DNA of 64,000 bases from CAZIAK01 sp964537035 (GTDB lineage Bacteria > Planctomycetota > B15-G4). Positions 42,158 through 51,368 of this stretch are shown piece by piece. The stretch spans positions 1 to 64,000 of the forward strand of contig CAZIAK010000016.1 of the NCBI GenBank assembly GCA_964537035.1, written 5' to 3'. The position numbers and the translations under genes are program-made. Under the pieces are notes generated by a model. It had not been told where the DNA came from and did no database searches. It saw only the letters and a program-made list of their open reading frames with translations. Every line of letters starts with the position of its first letter. The first letter of the stretch is position 1.

Positions 42158-43074
42158 GCTTGGGCTCCCTTGGCAAAGGCCCGCAAGCGAGCGCTGCGAG
42201 AACGGCGATTGCTGCGCACCTCGGCCCGATCAGCGCTGACCGGTTTCGCGGTGACCACTGAACCCAGCCCCTGCTTGGCCAGGTCCCGAAAAACGTGTTT
42301 GACGATGCGGTCTTCGCCCGAGTGGAACGAGATCACCGCCAACCGCCCGCTCGGGGCCAGGCACTGCACCGCCAGGGGCAACGAATCTCGGATCAACGAC
42401 AGCTCGGTGTTGGTGGCGATGCGCAGAGCCTGAAACGTTTTCGTCGCAGGGTGGACCCGCCCACCCTTGCTGCGCAACGCGCCCTCGATCACCACACGCA
42501 GATCGCCGGTGGTGCGAAACTTGCGCAGCTTGCGACGCTCAACGATGGCGGCGACGATGACGCGGCAACGGTGTTCGTCACCCTCCTCGCGCAGCAGCGT
42601 CTCCAGTCGGTCAGGGCGCATGCGGTTGACGATGTCGGCTGCGGTGGTCTTCTGGCTCGAATCCATTCGCATGTCGAGGGGACCGTCTTCTCTCAGAGAG
42701 AAACCTCGCTCCTCGTCGTCGAGCTGCATGGACGAGACGCCCAGGTCCATCAGGATCCCGTCCGGTGACAGGCCGCGACGGATCAGGTCGTTCAAGACGG
42801 ACACCGAGTCGCCCTGCTGAAAGCTCACCCGTGAGGACAGATCGGCGAGGTTGCACTCGGCAAGGGACAGGGCCTCGCTGTCCCGGTCTGCGGCCAGGAC
42901 CCGCCCCGTGGGAGCAGTGGCTTCCAGGAAACACCTGGCATGCCCTCCGGCCCCCACGGTCAGGTCCACGAGCAGTTGTCCTGCTCGGGGATCGAGAAGT
43001 TCCATGACCTCCACCGCCATCACCGGAACATGTCCCATCCGACCCTCGATTCTGTGTGCGACCGCCAAGCTCAC
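42154..43074 (-). CDS. rsmH: 16S rRNA (cytosine-1402-N4) methyltransferase
   Basis: RsmH (MraW) methylates C1402 of 16S rRNA. 306 residues. Landmarks: HVPVMAVEVMELL at the N-terminus, SAM-binding LLVDLTVGAGGHARCFLE, LMDLGVSSMQLDDEERGFSL, GPLDMRMD, TFQALRIATNTEL and VISFHSGEDRIVK. Order mraZ-rsmH-ftsL is the standard beginning of dcw. Overlaps both neighbours by 4 nt. Confidence 0.96.
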   Translation of the reverse strand: MSLAVAHRIEGRMGHVPVMAVEVMELLDPRAGQLLVDLTVGAGGHARCFLEATAPTGRVLAADRDSEALSLAECNLADLSSRVSFQQGDSVSVLNDLIRRGLSPDGILMDLGVSSMQLDDEERGFSLREDGPLDMRMDSSQKTTAADIVNRMRPDRLETLLREEGDEHRCRVIVAAIVERRKLRKFRTTGDLRVVIEGALRSKGGRVHPATKTFQALRIATNTELSLIRDSLPLAVQCLAPSGRLAVISFHSGEDRIVKHVFRDLAKQGLGSVVTAKPVSADRAEVRSNRRSRSARLRAFAKGAQA

Positions 43075-43571
43075 CGATGTGGCCTGTCGTCGTTGCCCGG
43101 TTCGGCCGTTGGCCCCAGGCCACCCTTGGCCACGAAGACCTCTCCCGCCTGGTCCTCGTAGGTCGCCAGGGAGGCCTCCTGGAATCGCTCCCAGGTGTCC
43201 GGGCGCCAGAGTTCGACCCGGTCCCCCACCCCGGCGAAGACGACCTTGTCCTCCAGGCCGATGACGCGCTTCAGGCTGTCGGGCAGCAGCATGCGCCCGT
43301 GGCCGTCCACCGAGCAGGCCTCGGCCCGTGAGAAGAAGGTGCGCGCCAGAGAGCGCACGTCCCGGTTCCCCAGGGCCGCCGCATTGATGGATTCGCCCAG
43401 GGAGGCGTAGGCGCCTGGCGGGTAGAGCCAGAGGCAGCCGTCCAGGCCCAGGTTGACCACCACCTGACGATCGGCTTTGTGGATCTTGAGCACGTCGAGG
43501 ACCTTGCGCGGCACGCTGACGCGGTTCTTCGCGTCAATGCTGTGCGTGAACAAGCCCGTGAAGAGCTCCAT
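43071..43571 (-). CDS. mraZ: Transcriptional regulator MraZ
   Basis: MraZ is an AbrB-like DNA-binding protein that represses its own dcw operon. 166 residues with two SpoVT/AbrB-like halves: residues 1-50 (FTHSIDAKNRVSVPRKVLD) and 78-130 (CSVDGHGRMLLPDSLKRVIG), each with the DxxGRxxxP pattern (here DAKNRVSVP and DGHGRMLLP). The C-terminal 25 residues are a loose extension. It is the first gene of the cluster; TGGGN repeats lie about 95 nt upstream. Confidence 0.95.
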   Translation of the reverse strand: MELFTGLFTHSIDAKNRVSVPRKVLDVLKIHKADRQVVVNLGLDGCLWLYPPGAYASLGESINAAALGNRDVRSLARTFFSRAEACSVDGHGRMLLPDSLKRVIGLEDKVVFAGVGDRVELWRPDTWERFQEASLATYEDQAGEVFVAKGGLGPTAEPGNDDRPHR

Positions 43572-43664
43572 CTGAAACCGCTCCCACTACCACTGCGTGC
43601 GACACCACCCGACGGGATAGTTCTATCACACTCCCCCACTTCGGGGGGATTTTCTGGGAGAACA

Positions 43665-43680
43665 ACCCACTTTGCCCCAC
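43665..43680 (-). promoter_or_regulatory. Putative MraZ operator (TGGGN direct repeats)
   Basis: On the minus strand GTGGGGCAAAGTGGGT holds two TGGGN units with a 5-nt spacer, the repeat arrangement recognised by MraZ in other bacteria. Further GTGGG units lie at about 43634-43639 and 43583-43588, closer to the gene. The region 43572-43888 has no gene; it should contain the dcw promoter, but no clean -35/-10 pair is visible. Confidence 0.5.
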
Positions 43681-43888
43681 CACCACTCGCTTCTTCATCA
43701 TGGGCTGAAGCGTGGGGAAACCATGCTCTCCGGCTGGTTTCAGCGAGAGGAGGGTGCAGAGAACCGGCACACCTGCGTGGCTCGCGCCAGACCCACAACA
43801 TCCCACCGACACGCCAAGGCGGAGCGCGCTCGGGGCACAGCAGCACGCGCACCGGCGCGATTCGGCGCGGGCGGGCGACCCAGCGCGG

Positions 43889-44578
43889 TCAGGCGGGCGC
43901 CTCTGGGTCCACGTCGGCGGGCGCTGCGTCGGCGGGCTTTGCGTCGGCGGGCTCTGCGTCGGCGGGCTCTGCGTTGGCGGGCTCTGCGTCGGCGGGCGCT
44001 GCGTCGGCGTTGGCGGGCTCGGGGTCCCGAGGCTCGGGGAGATCGCCTTCGGGGAGGTCTGCGGCGAGCAGCTGGGTCAGCATCTCTCGCGTGTCGGCCA
44101 TGTCCTCAGCAGAGAGAAACGGAGCCGGGACCACCAGCTCAGGCTGACCCGCGCCGCGACTGACGATCATCACCTCGCGGCCGTCCCGGGCGGCGAAACC
44201 CTTGAGCCGCAGGTGCCGCTTGCGAATCAGAACCAAGCCCACGAGGTAGGACAAACGCCGATAGACTTCCTCTTCGCGCTCCAGCAGCCGTCCAAACATC
44301 TCCTGCAAGAAGATGTAGTCAACCACAGGCCTGGTGTCGCCCTGCTCGGGCTGAGCCCGCTTCCAGAAGATGCCTGCGGCTTCGTTGCCAACAGCTTCTC
44401 CACAGCTTGCACACAGATCTTCACGCTGCGGGCCGTCTTCTCCGAAGGCGAGGCGCACGGTCACTTCGCACCCGGGGTCCAGCGCGAGGCTGCACCCGCT
44501 ACACACCTCTTCTCGCGAGGGGATCTTCCAGGCGTCGTTGGGGTTCACCACGGTGTCGCATCCTCGGCTGCTGTGCAT
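43889..44578 (-). CDS. Conserved zinc-ribbon protein with Ala/Pro/Asp/Glu repeat tail
   Basis: A 229-residue protein; ATG 44578 (MHSSRGCDTVVN) is preferred because longer frames run into dnaE upstream sequence. The N-terminal half has EEVCSGCSLALDPGCEV and EDLCASCG, two CxxC pairs fit for zinc. The middle helical part, VVDYIFLQEMFGRLLEREEE followed by LSYLVGLVLIRKRHLRL, resembles a hypothetical family seen beside housekeeping genes in planctomycetes. The last ~50 residues are repeats of ADAEP/ANAEP type. Divergent from dnaE across 117 nt. Function unknown. Confidence 0.7.
   Translation of the reverse strand: MHSSRGCDTVVNPNDAWKIPSREEVCSGCSLALDPGCEVTVRLAFGEDGPQREDLCASCGEAVGNEAAGIFWKRAQPEQGDTRPVVDYIFLQEMFGRLLEREEEVYRRLSYLVGLVLIRKRHLRLKGFAARDGREVMIVSRGAGQPELVVPAPFLSAEDMADTREMLTQLLAADLPEGDLPEPRDPEPANADAAPADAEPANAEPADAEPADAKPADAAPADVDPEAPA
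43912..44018 (-). repeat. 15-bp tandem repeat coding for the ADAEP tail
   Basis: About seven copies of a 15-bp unit (ggctctgcgtcggcg and one- to two-base variants) lie in frame at the 3' end of the zinc-ribbon gene. Each encodes five residues of an Ala/Pro/acidic tail. Near-identity of copies suggests slippage and possible length variation. Confidence 0.8.
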
Positions 44579-44695
44579 CACGTCTGACGGCTGGCTCGTC
44601 CGCTCAAAGACGACTGGCTCGCCCGCCCAACGGTGCGCGTGAACCGTGAGGCTAGCAGGGCGGGAACAAGCCCTCAAGACGAGGCGTTGCAGCGG

Positions 44696-47600
44696 ATGGA
44701 TACGACCACTAGCCTTCGGGTCATGGGCACCATCGAACCGTTCACGCATCTTCACGTTCACAGCCACTACTCTCTCTTGGATGGGGCCATCGATGTCCCC
44801 CATCTCGTGGCCGAAGCTGCGCGCAACGACATGCCCGCCCTGGCCCTCACCGACCACGGCAATCTGTTCGGCGCTCTCGAATTCTATCAGACGGCTCGCA
44901 AGGCTGGCATCAATCCCATCCTTGGCTGCGAGGCCTACCTGGTGGACGGCGACGCCACGGTCAAACCGCCCCCCGGCGAGAAGCGGCGGCGCTACCACGT
45001 CACCCTGCTGGCCAAGGACCGACAGGGTTTTCAGAACCTGTCCCGGCTCTCGAGCCTGTCGTGGATGCGCGGCTTCCAGCGCAAGCCATGCATCGACCTC
45101 TCCATGCTCAACAAGTACTCAGAGGGGCTCATCGCGCTCAGCGGTTGCATGTCCGGGAGGGTCGCCGTGCCCCTGCGCGAGAACCGCCTCGACGACGCCG
45201 TGCGCGCCGCCGAGGAGTACGCCGAGATTCTCGGGCAAGAGAACGTCTACCTCGAGGTGATGAGCAACGGCATCGAGGCCCAGCGGGTGATCCGCGAGGC
45301 CATGCCCGCAGTGGCCCAACGCACCGGGCTCAAGCTCATCGCCACCAACGACGTGCACTACCGTTGCGATGGCGACAACAAGGCTCAGGACGCCTTGATC
45401 TGCATCGGCACCGGGCAGCGCATGCACGACCCGAACCGACGCTTCAAGATCGACACGGACGAGTTGTTCTTTCGCAGCAGCGCGCAGATGGCCGCGCTCT
45501 TCGACCCGGACAGCGAGGCGTACCGCAACACCGCCGAGGTCGCCGGGCGGTGTGACATCCAGCTCGATCTCGAGACCATGCACTTGCCGCGCTTCGCCAT
45601 CCCCACGGATGAGTCGGCGCCGAACTACATGCGCAGGCTCTGCGAAGAGGGCCTGCACCAACGTTACGGCGAGATCACCCAGGCAGCGCGGGATCGTTTC
45701 GAACGAGAGTTCAAGATCATCGAGTCGATGGGCTTCATCGACTACTTCCTGATCGTCTGGGACCTGATCCGCTACGCCCGCGAGCAGGGCATCCCCGTGG
45801 GGCCTGGCCGTGGTTCTGCGGCGGGGTCCATCGTGGCCTACGCTCTCGAGATCACCCAGCTCTGCCCGCTCAAGTACGACCTGCTCTTCGAACGCTTCCT
45901 GAACGCGGACCGCATCTCCATGCCGGATATCGACATCGACTTCTGTCGTGACCGGCGCGAGGAGGTCATCCAGTACACCCGCGAGAAGTATGGCGACGCC
46001 CAGGTCTGCCAGATCGTGACCTTCGGCACCTTGGCCGCCAAGGCCTCCATTCGCGACGCGGGCCGGGTGCTCGACATCCCCCTCTCTGAAGTCGACAAGA
46101 TCGCCAAGCGCATCCCCGACGCCCCGGGCACGAAGCTCGGCGCGTCCTTGGAGGCAGACAATGAACTCACCGACCTGCTCGACGGTGACGACCAGCTGAG
46201 AGAGCTGGCCGAGGTGGCCCGCAGCATCGAGGGCATGTGCCGCAACACGTCGACCCATGCGGCGGGCGTGGTGATCACCGAGCACCCGCTGATCGACTAC
46301 GTGCCCTTGTGCGTGGTGCAGGGCGCGGTGAACACCCAATTTCAGATGACCGATCTGGAGAAGATCGGTCTGCTGAAGATGGACTTCCTGGGGCTCAAGA
46401 ACCTCACCATTCTCGAGAAGGCTCGGCAGCTGTTGGTGCGCAGCCAGGGCATCGACCTCGATTACGAGACCCTGCCTCTCGACGACCGCGCGACCTACGA
46501 GCTGCTCAAGACCGGCGACACGTACGGGGTCTTTCAGCTCGAGTCGTCGGGCATGCGCGAGCTCATCGTGCGTCTGCAGCCTGACTGCTTCGAGGACATC
46601 ATCGCCCTGATCGCGCTGTACCGACCCGGGCCGCTGCAGTCTGGCATGGTCGACAGCTTCGTGAACCGCAAGCACGGCATGGAGGCGATCAGCTATGCCC
46701 ACCCGCTGATGGTGCCGATTCTCGAAGACACCTACGGGGCCATGATCTACCAGGAGCAGGTCATGCTCCTGGCCCAGTCCCTGGGCAAGCTCACGCTCAA
46801 TGATGCAGACGGCCTGCGCAAGGCCATGGGCAAGAAGAAGCTCGAGGTCATGGAGAGCTACAAGGAGAAGTTCCTCACGGGTTGCCTGGAGCAGGGCATC
46901 GGTCAGGCTGCGGCCGAGCAAGTCTGGGACGACATGAGTCAGTTCGCCCAGTACGGCTTCAACAAGTCCCACTCGGCAGCGTACGGTCTGATCACTTTTC
47001 GCACGGCCTACATGCGCGCCCACTACCCGGGTGAGTACATGGCGGCGATCATGTCCTGCGACGCCGGGGACAGCGACAAGCTCATCGAGTACATGGAGGC
47101 CGCGCGCAAGGCAGGCCGCACGATCCTGAGCCCAGACATCGAACTCAGCCAGGCAGACTTCACCCTGGAGGGAGAGTCCATTCGCATCGGACTGAACGCC
47201 ATCAAGGGTGTGGGCTCCCGGGCGGTCCAGGCGATCCTCGCTGGGCGCGAAGAGTCGGGCGGAGAATTCGGCCGGCTCGACGCTGTCCTCGAACACGTCG
47301 ACGGCCGAGCGGTCAATCGAGCCGCCTTCGACGCCCTGGCCAAGGCGGGCGTCTTCGACACCCTGAAGCTCGACCGCAGCGCCCTGCTGGCCTCATCCGA
47401 GCGACTGCTGAAGGACGCCGTGCGCAGCCAGGGAGACAAGGCCGTCGGTCAGGCCTCGCTCTTCGGAGGCGGCGGCGGCGCTTCAACCTTGCCGGCCGTG
47501 CGCCTGGCCGACCTCCCCCCCACGCCCGACCGCCTCATCTATGAGATGGAGAAGGAATCCCTGGGCTACTCGGTCACCGTGGACCCCATGGCAGAGTACC

Positions 47601-48178
47601 GGCCCTTCCTGCGCTTGGTGGCCACCCACGACGTGGCTGCCCTGAGCGAGGTGCCTGACCGGGGCGAGGTGATGGTCGGCGGCGTGGTCAGCGGCCTGCG
47701 CACAGCGGTGAGCAGTCGCGGGCGGTACGCGGGCAAGAGCATCGGCATGTTCAAGATTGCCGGTCTCGGCGGTGCCTGCAACGCGGTCATGTTCAGCAAG
47801 GCCTTCGCTCTTCACCGCGAGGTGGTTCAGGACGACTGGGTGGGCATCTTCCGGGGCAAGGTCGATCGCAATCGTGACGAACCCAGCCTGATCGTCGACG
47901 ACATCTTCGAGATGACCGACCCCGAGGTGGCCAAGAACCGCAAACTGCTCATCGCCATCCACGGCCAGGATGAAGACTCGCTCATGCTGCGCATTGACGC
48001 CTTGGCTGCGCACATGGCCCAGCACCCCGGTCAGACAGACACCTACATCTCGCTGCAGTGCGCCGACCAGCCGCGACGGATGTGGCGCCTTGCGGCCAAG
48101 CACCGCGTGGCCGTCCAGCAGGATCTGGTCCGTGGGCTCGAGAGCGTGGTGGGCCCGGGGGCCTACCACCTTCGGTAG
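44696..48178 (+). CDS. dnaE: DNA polymerase III alpha subunit
   Basis: The replicative polymerase, 1160 residues from ATG 44696; an ATG 27 nt on (MGTIEPFTHLHVH) is an equally good start. The PHP domain begins HLHVHSHYSLLDGA and ALTDHGNLFGAL. The palm has GPGRGSAAGSIVAYAL and the catalytic PDIDIDFCRDRR, and CRNTSTHAAGVVI follows. VYQEQVM-type IYQEQVMLLAQ, GYGFNKSHSAAYG-type motif (YGFNKSHSAAYG) and the OB-fold region near residues 960-1060 complete a DnaE1-type enzyme without an internal 3'-5' exonuclease. Gene faces the zinc-ribbon gene and converges with the lipoprotein gene downstream. Confidence 0.97.
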   Translation: MDTTTSLRVMGTIEPFTHLHVHSHYSLLDGAIDVPHLVAEAARNDMPALALTDHGNLFGALEFYQTARKAGINPILGCEAYLVDGDATVKPPPGEKRRRYHVTLLAKDRQGFQNLSRLSSLSWMRGFQRKPCIDLSMLNKYSEGLIALSGCMSGRVAVPLRENRLDDAVRAAEEYAEILGQENVYLEVMSNGIEAQRVIREAMPAVAQRTGLKLIATNDVHYRCDGDNKAQDALICIGTGQRMHDPNRRFKIDTDELFFRSSAQMAALFDPDSEAYRNTAEVAGRCDIQLDLETMHLPRFAIPTDESAPNYMRRLCEEGLHQRYGEITQAARDRFEREFKIIESMGFIDYFLIVWDLIRYAREQGIPVGPGRGSAAGSIVAYALEITQLCPLKYDLLFERFLNADRISMPDIDIDFCRDRREEVIQYTREKYGDAQVCQIVTFGTLAAKASIRDAGRVLDIPLSEVDKIAKRIPDAPGTKLGASLEADNELTDLLDGDDQLRELAEVARSIEGMCRNTSTHAAGVVITEHPLIDYVPLCVVQGAVNTQFQMTDLEKIGLLKMDFLGLKNLTILEKARQLLVRSQGIDLDYETLPLDDRATYELLKTGDTYGVFQLESSGMRELIVRLQPDCFEDIIALIALYRPGPLQSGMVDSFVNRKHGMEAISYAHPLMVPILEDTYGAMIYQEQVMLLAQSLGKLTLNDADGLRKAMGKKKLEVMESYKEKFLTGCLEQGIGQAAAEQVWDDMSQFAQYGFNKSHSAAYGLITFRTAYMRAHYPGEYMAAIMSCDAGDSDKLIEYMEAARKAGRTILSPDIELSQADFTLEGESIRIGLNAIKGVGSRAVQAILAGREESGGEFGRLDAVLEHVDGRAVNRAAFDALAKAGVFDTLKLDRSALLASSERLLKDAVRSQGDKAVGQASLFGGGGGASTLPAVRLADLPPTPDRLIYEMEKESLGYSVTVDPMAEYRPFLRLVATHDVAALSEVPDRGEVMVGGVVSGLRTAVSSRGRYAGKSIGMFKIAGLGGACNAVMFSKAFALHREVVQDDWVGIFRGKVDRNRDEPSLIVDDIFEMTDPEVAKNRKLLIAIHGQDEDSLMLRIDALAAHMAQHPGQTDTYISLQCADQPRRMWRLAAKHRVAVQQDLVRGLESVVGPGAYHLR

Positions 48179-48186
48179 GAGTCAGC

Positions 48187-48264
48187 GCCGCAGGTCCACG
48201 GCCTGGCCATGCTCCCGGTCGCCCTTGTCTCCCACCAGCGGCGCCGGTTCGCTGGACCTGCGGC
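48187..48264. terminator. Inverted repeat between convergent dnaE and lipoprotein genes
   Basis: GCCGCAGGTCCA (48187-48198) and TGGACCTGCGGC (48253-48264) are perfect 12-bp complements 54 nt apart, lying 9 nt past the dnaE stop in a convergent intergenic region (48179-48364). A bidirectional transcription-end structure is plausible, but there is no T-tract. Nothing else is recognisable there. Confidence 0.4.
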
Positions 48265-48364
48265 CCCACCCTGGCCCGGCGAGCTTGGGCACGCCCCCAG
48301 TTCGCTCTGCGGACGTCCGGCGACGGTCGCCAGCAAAGCCTCTCAGAGTGAAGTCCAGGGCGGG

Positions 48365-49180
48365 TTAGCCGGAGACCTCGTCCGAGCCCACGAAGCTGGA
48401 CATGTGTTCGGGCTCCCAGACCAACGGCTCTGGCAGGTCGTCGCCCAAGACGTCGAGGCCGACCCACCCCAGCAGGAAGTCGACGGCCTCGCCTGGACGA
48501 AAGCCCAGACGCAGGCCAAAGGCCAGGATCATGGCGTCAATCTCAAAAAGATCCCAAGCGCGAATCGTGGACCGACGTATGCGCCGGGTCTCCCAGAAGG
48601 AAGCCTGCTCGGGGGACCAGAGACTGCCGATCTCCTTGTCACCGTGCTCATCGCGCAGATCGAGAAACTCGAGGAAGCCCCCCTGCATGGGCCACAACAG
48701 GGCGCCCTGCCACTCACGAACCACGGGGGGATGGCGCCCCCACGAGCGGGGATTCGGCTCCCAATAGTGATCTCGCCAGCCCTCACCACCAGGCGCGTCG
48801 CGCATCACCTGCCAGCGGAAGACGAGGGGAATGCCCTCGCTCCAGAAATCATCCTGGCCCCGGGGCAGAGCGGGCAGCTCGGACAGACTCGCTACCCAGA
48901 AAGTCCAGGGGAAGAGCAGGTTGTACTCGTTCCAGATTCCGTGAAAGGTGCGGTCTGCATAGCCGTAGCGCTGACTGACGATCGGGCTCAAGCCCAGGCC
49001 GAAACCCAACAAGGGTGTCGCCTGAGCGGACAAACCCATGCCCCAGCCCGTGCTGGCGCTCACAGGCACAGCATCCAGCAGATCGGCCCCCCGCGAGCGC
49101 CAATACGTGCCGAGGGGAGTGCACGAGCCGAGCCCAAGTAGCAGAAGCAACCCTGCCACCATGCGCCCGGCTCGGAGCAT
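48365..49180 (-). CDS. Lipoprotein coupled to the ribosomal operon, function unknown
   Basis: A 271-residue protein. The signal peptide RMVAGLLLLLGLGSC ends in a lipobox (LGSC). The mature part has glycine-rich and aromatic segments (SASTGWGMGLSAQATPLLGF, YADRTFHGIWNEYNLLFPW), and a later stretch EAVDFLLGWVGLDVLGDD. I recognise no characterised domain. The ATG overlaps the rplQ stop by one base (TGATG), so it is read at the end of the S10-spc-alpha transcript, an unusual place for an envelope lipoprotein. It may be attached to the inner or outer membrane. Confidence 0.72.
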   Translation of the reverse strand: MLRAGRMVAGLLLLLGLGSCTPLGTYWRSRGADLLDAVPVSASTGWGMGLSAQATPLLGFGLGLSPIVSQRYGYADRTFHGIWNEYNLLFPWTFWVASLSELPALPRGQDDFWSEGIPLVFRWQVMRDAPGGEGWRDHYWEPNPRSWGRHPPVVREWQGALLWPMQGGFLEFLDLRDEHGDKEIGSLWSPEQASFWETRRIRRSTIRAWDLFEIDAMILAFGLRLGFRPGEAVDFLLGWVGLDVLGDDLPEPLVWEPEHMSSFVGSDEVSG

Positions 49181-49587
49181 CAGGAGCTGACCGCCTCCTG
49201 CTCACTCTCTTCGCTCTTGGCTGCTGGCTCGTAGTTCACGAGCTCCCAGATCACGCGCTGACCCTTGTCGCCGAGCCGAGGCGTGGCGAGCTTGAGGATG
49301 CGCGTGTAGCCACCGGGGCGATCCTGCATGGAAGGGCCGATCTCGTCGAACAGCCTCTTCACAGCATCTTTGTTATCGAGCACCTGAACAGCGCGGCGCA
49401 CGCGATGCAAGGACTTCTCCTTGGACAGCGTGATCAGCTTCTCAGCAAGGGCCCGGTACTCCTTGGCCTTGGGCGCCGTGGTGATGACGCGACCGTGGAG
49501 GAACAGAGCGGAAATCAGGTTGCGGGACAATGCACGACGATGCGCGCTGTTGCGCCCGAGCCGGCGTCCACGAATGCGGTGTCTCAT
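49180..49587 (-). CDS. rplQ: Ribosomal protein L17 (bL17)
   Basis: 135 residues, starting MRHRIRGRRLGRNSAHRRAL, the family signature, then LFLHGRVITTAPKAKEYRAL and the conserved centre GGYTRILKLATPRLGDKG. A 50S protein near the exit tunnel. It follows rpoA as in most alpha operons. The acidic tail (EPAAKSEESEQEA) is a small extension. Its stop overlaps the next gene. Confidence 0.97.
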   Translation of the reverse strand: MRHRIRGRRLGRNSAHRRALSRNLISALFLHGRVITTAPKAKEYRALAEKLITLSKEKSLHRVRRAVQVLDNKDAVKRLFDEIGPSMQDRPGGYTRILKLATPRLGDKGQRVIWELVNYEPAAKSEESEQEAVSS

Positions 49588-49635
49588 GTGATTACGTCCT
49601 TCTGGCGATCAGCCGTCAGTTTCCAGACCCAGGTT

Positions 49636-50640
49636 TCAGTTTTCCTGCAGCTCGGGTTGCATCCCCAAGCGCAGTCCCAGGCCGTCCAACTTGGCCTTGA
49701 TCTCCTCAAGCGAAGTCTGGCCAAAGTTGCGCACCTTGAGCAGCTCAGCTTCCGTCATCTTCACCAGGCGCCCCACCGTGTTGATGTCCTCAGAATCGAG
49801 GCAATGCCGGGAGCGAACAGAGAGGTCAAGGTCATCGATCGGAGTGGCCATCACTCCGGACAACTCACTCTCGACCTCACGCACCTGGGGCACTTCAGGT
49901 ACCCGGGCGGTCTCTGCAGCCGGGATCATCTTGCCCACGTCACCGTAGTGCACGAAGGCGTTGAGGTGCTTGCGGTAGATCCGTGAGGCTTCGACCAGAA
50001 CGGCCTCGGCCGTGACCGTGCCGTCGGTCCAGACCTCAAGCACCAGGCGGTCATAGTTGGTGATCTTGCCCACGCGCGTCTCTTCGATGCGATAGCGCAC
50101 GCGATCAACCGGCGAGAAGTTGCTGTCGAGAACGATCACACCCAGGGTGTCATCCTGGGCATCGTGCTCCTCGGAGGTCACGTAACCACGACCACGCTCG
50201 ACGTTGATGGTCATCACCACCTCGGCGTCCTCGGTCAGAGTGCAAATGAGGTGCTCAGGGTTGAGCACTCGCACACCAGCCGGGACCTCGATGTCCGCAG
50301 CGGTCAACTCGCCCTTCTTGGAGCGATTGATGCTGACCACAGCTTGGTCGCTGTCGTCCAGCGCCAGCTGCAGACCCTTGAGGTTCAGCACGATCTCAGT
50401 CGTGTCTTCGAGCACGCCAGGAATGGTCGTGAACTCGTGCAGCACGCCCTCGATCTGCACCGACGTCACCGCCGTGCCTTCGATGGAAGACAGCAACACG
50501 CGCCGCAGGCCGTTGCCGATAGTGTGCCCGAAACCCTTCTCAAACGGCTCGACGGTGAACCGGGCGAAGGTGTCCGAGAGGGTCTCTTGATCCACATCCA
50601 CGTGGGATGGGAGTTCGAAGTGTCGCCAGCAGATTCTCAT
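49636..50640 (-). CDS. rpoA: RNA polymerase alpha subunit
   Basis: 334 residues from ATG 50640 (MRICWRHFELPSHV); a longer frame lacks support. The N-terminal assembly domain has FTVEPFEKGFGHTIGNGLRR and SSIEGTAVTSVQIEGVLHEF; the C-terminal domain has LDLSVRSRHCLDSEDINTVG, where E. coli has LTVRSANCLKAE, and the helix LLKVRNFGQTSLEEIKAKL that contacts UP elements and activators. Between rpsD and rplQ as usual. Confidence 0.97.
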   Translation of the reverse strand: MRICWRHFELPSHVDVDQETLSDTFARFTVEPFEKGFGHTIGNGLRRVLLSSIEGTAVTSVQIEGVLHEFTTIPGVLEDTTEIVLNLKGLQLALDDSDQAVVSINRSKKGELTAADIEVPAGVRVLNPEHLICTLTEDAEVVMTINVERGRGYVTSEEHDAQDDTLGVIVLDSNFSPVDRVRYRIEETRVGKITNYDRLVLEVWTDGTVTAEAVLVEASRIYRKHLNAFVHYGDVGKMIPAAETARVPEVPQVREVESELSGVMATPIDDLDLSVRSRHCLDSEDINTVGRLVKMTEAELLKVRNFGQTSLEEIKAKLDGLGLRLGMQPELQEN

Positions 50641-50701
50641 GTCTTGTGTTCTCCCTGCGGACCAAGCCATGGCCGCATCTGGTCGTTCAGTGTTCGGTGG
50701 A

Positions 50702-51319
50702 CTACTTCGACATGAGCTCGACGACGAGCTGCTCGCGAACGTCGAAGGTCACATCAGAACGGGCTGGCAATGAGGCCACTCGGCCGGTCAAGGCGCTCCC
50801 GTCACGTTCCAGCCAGGCTGGCATGGGGTAGCTGGATCTCTGGTCGTAGCTGGCAGAGGCCAACTTGCGAACGCTCTCGCGCTTGCTGATCTCGATCCGA
50901 TCATCGGGCCACATCAGGCGGGACGAGACGTCGCAACGCCGTCCGTTGATCAGCACATGCCCGTGACCGATGAGCTGTCGGGCAGACCGACGGCTGACGC
51001 TGAACCCGAGGCCAAAGAGCACACTATCGAGGCGCCTCTCCAAGAGCGTCAGCAGGTTCTCACCTGTGTTGCCCTTGAGCCGAACGGCTTCCTTGAAGTA
51101 GTTGGTGAACTGGCTCTCAGCCACACCGTAGTAGCGCTTCAGCTTCTGCTTCTCGCGCAGCTGAGTGCGGAACTCCGAGTGGCGAACGCGAGTCCAGGGG
51201 TGCATTCCGGGAGCGTAGTTCCGCTTCTGGATGGCGCACTTGGCTGTCTCGCAGCGGTTCCCCTTGAGGAACAGCTTGACGCCTTCGCGTCGGCACAGCT
51301 TGCAGGCGGTGGTCTTCAT
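50702..51319 (-). CDS. rpsD: Ribosomal protein S4 (uS4), zinc-binding form
   Basis: 205 residues. The N-terminus ACKLCRREG, then CETAKC, gives four cysteines (6, 9, 23, 28) of the zinc-binding C+ type. The S4 RNA-binding domain spans residues 93-155 (RRLDSVLFGLGFSVSRRSAR, QLIGHGHVLINGRRCDV). S4 nucleates 30S assembly and represses the alpha operon translationally in E. coli. Confidence 0.97.
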   Translation of the reverse strand: MKTTACKLCRREGVKLFLKGNRCETAKCAIQKRNYAPGMHPWTRVRHSEFRTQLREKQKLKRYYGVAESQFTNYFKEAVRLKGNTGENLLTLLERRLDSVLFGLGFSVSRRSARQLIGHGHVLINGRRCDVSSRLMWPDDRIEISKRESVRKLASASYDQRSSYPMPAWLERDGSALTGRVASLPARSDVTFDVREQLVVELMSK

Positions 51320-51368
51320 CTCTTGCTCGTCTTACTGATTATCGTATCGGATCGTAAATCGGGCGCGC

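Noticed and set aside
45119..47296. 725-residue minus-strand open frame opposite dnaE
   Set aside because: Exact shadow of a strongly conserved gene; composition rich in Val, Gln, His and Asp as expected from antisense of high-GC codons.
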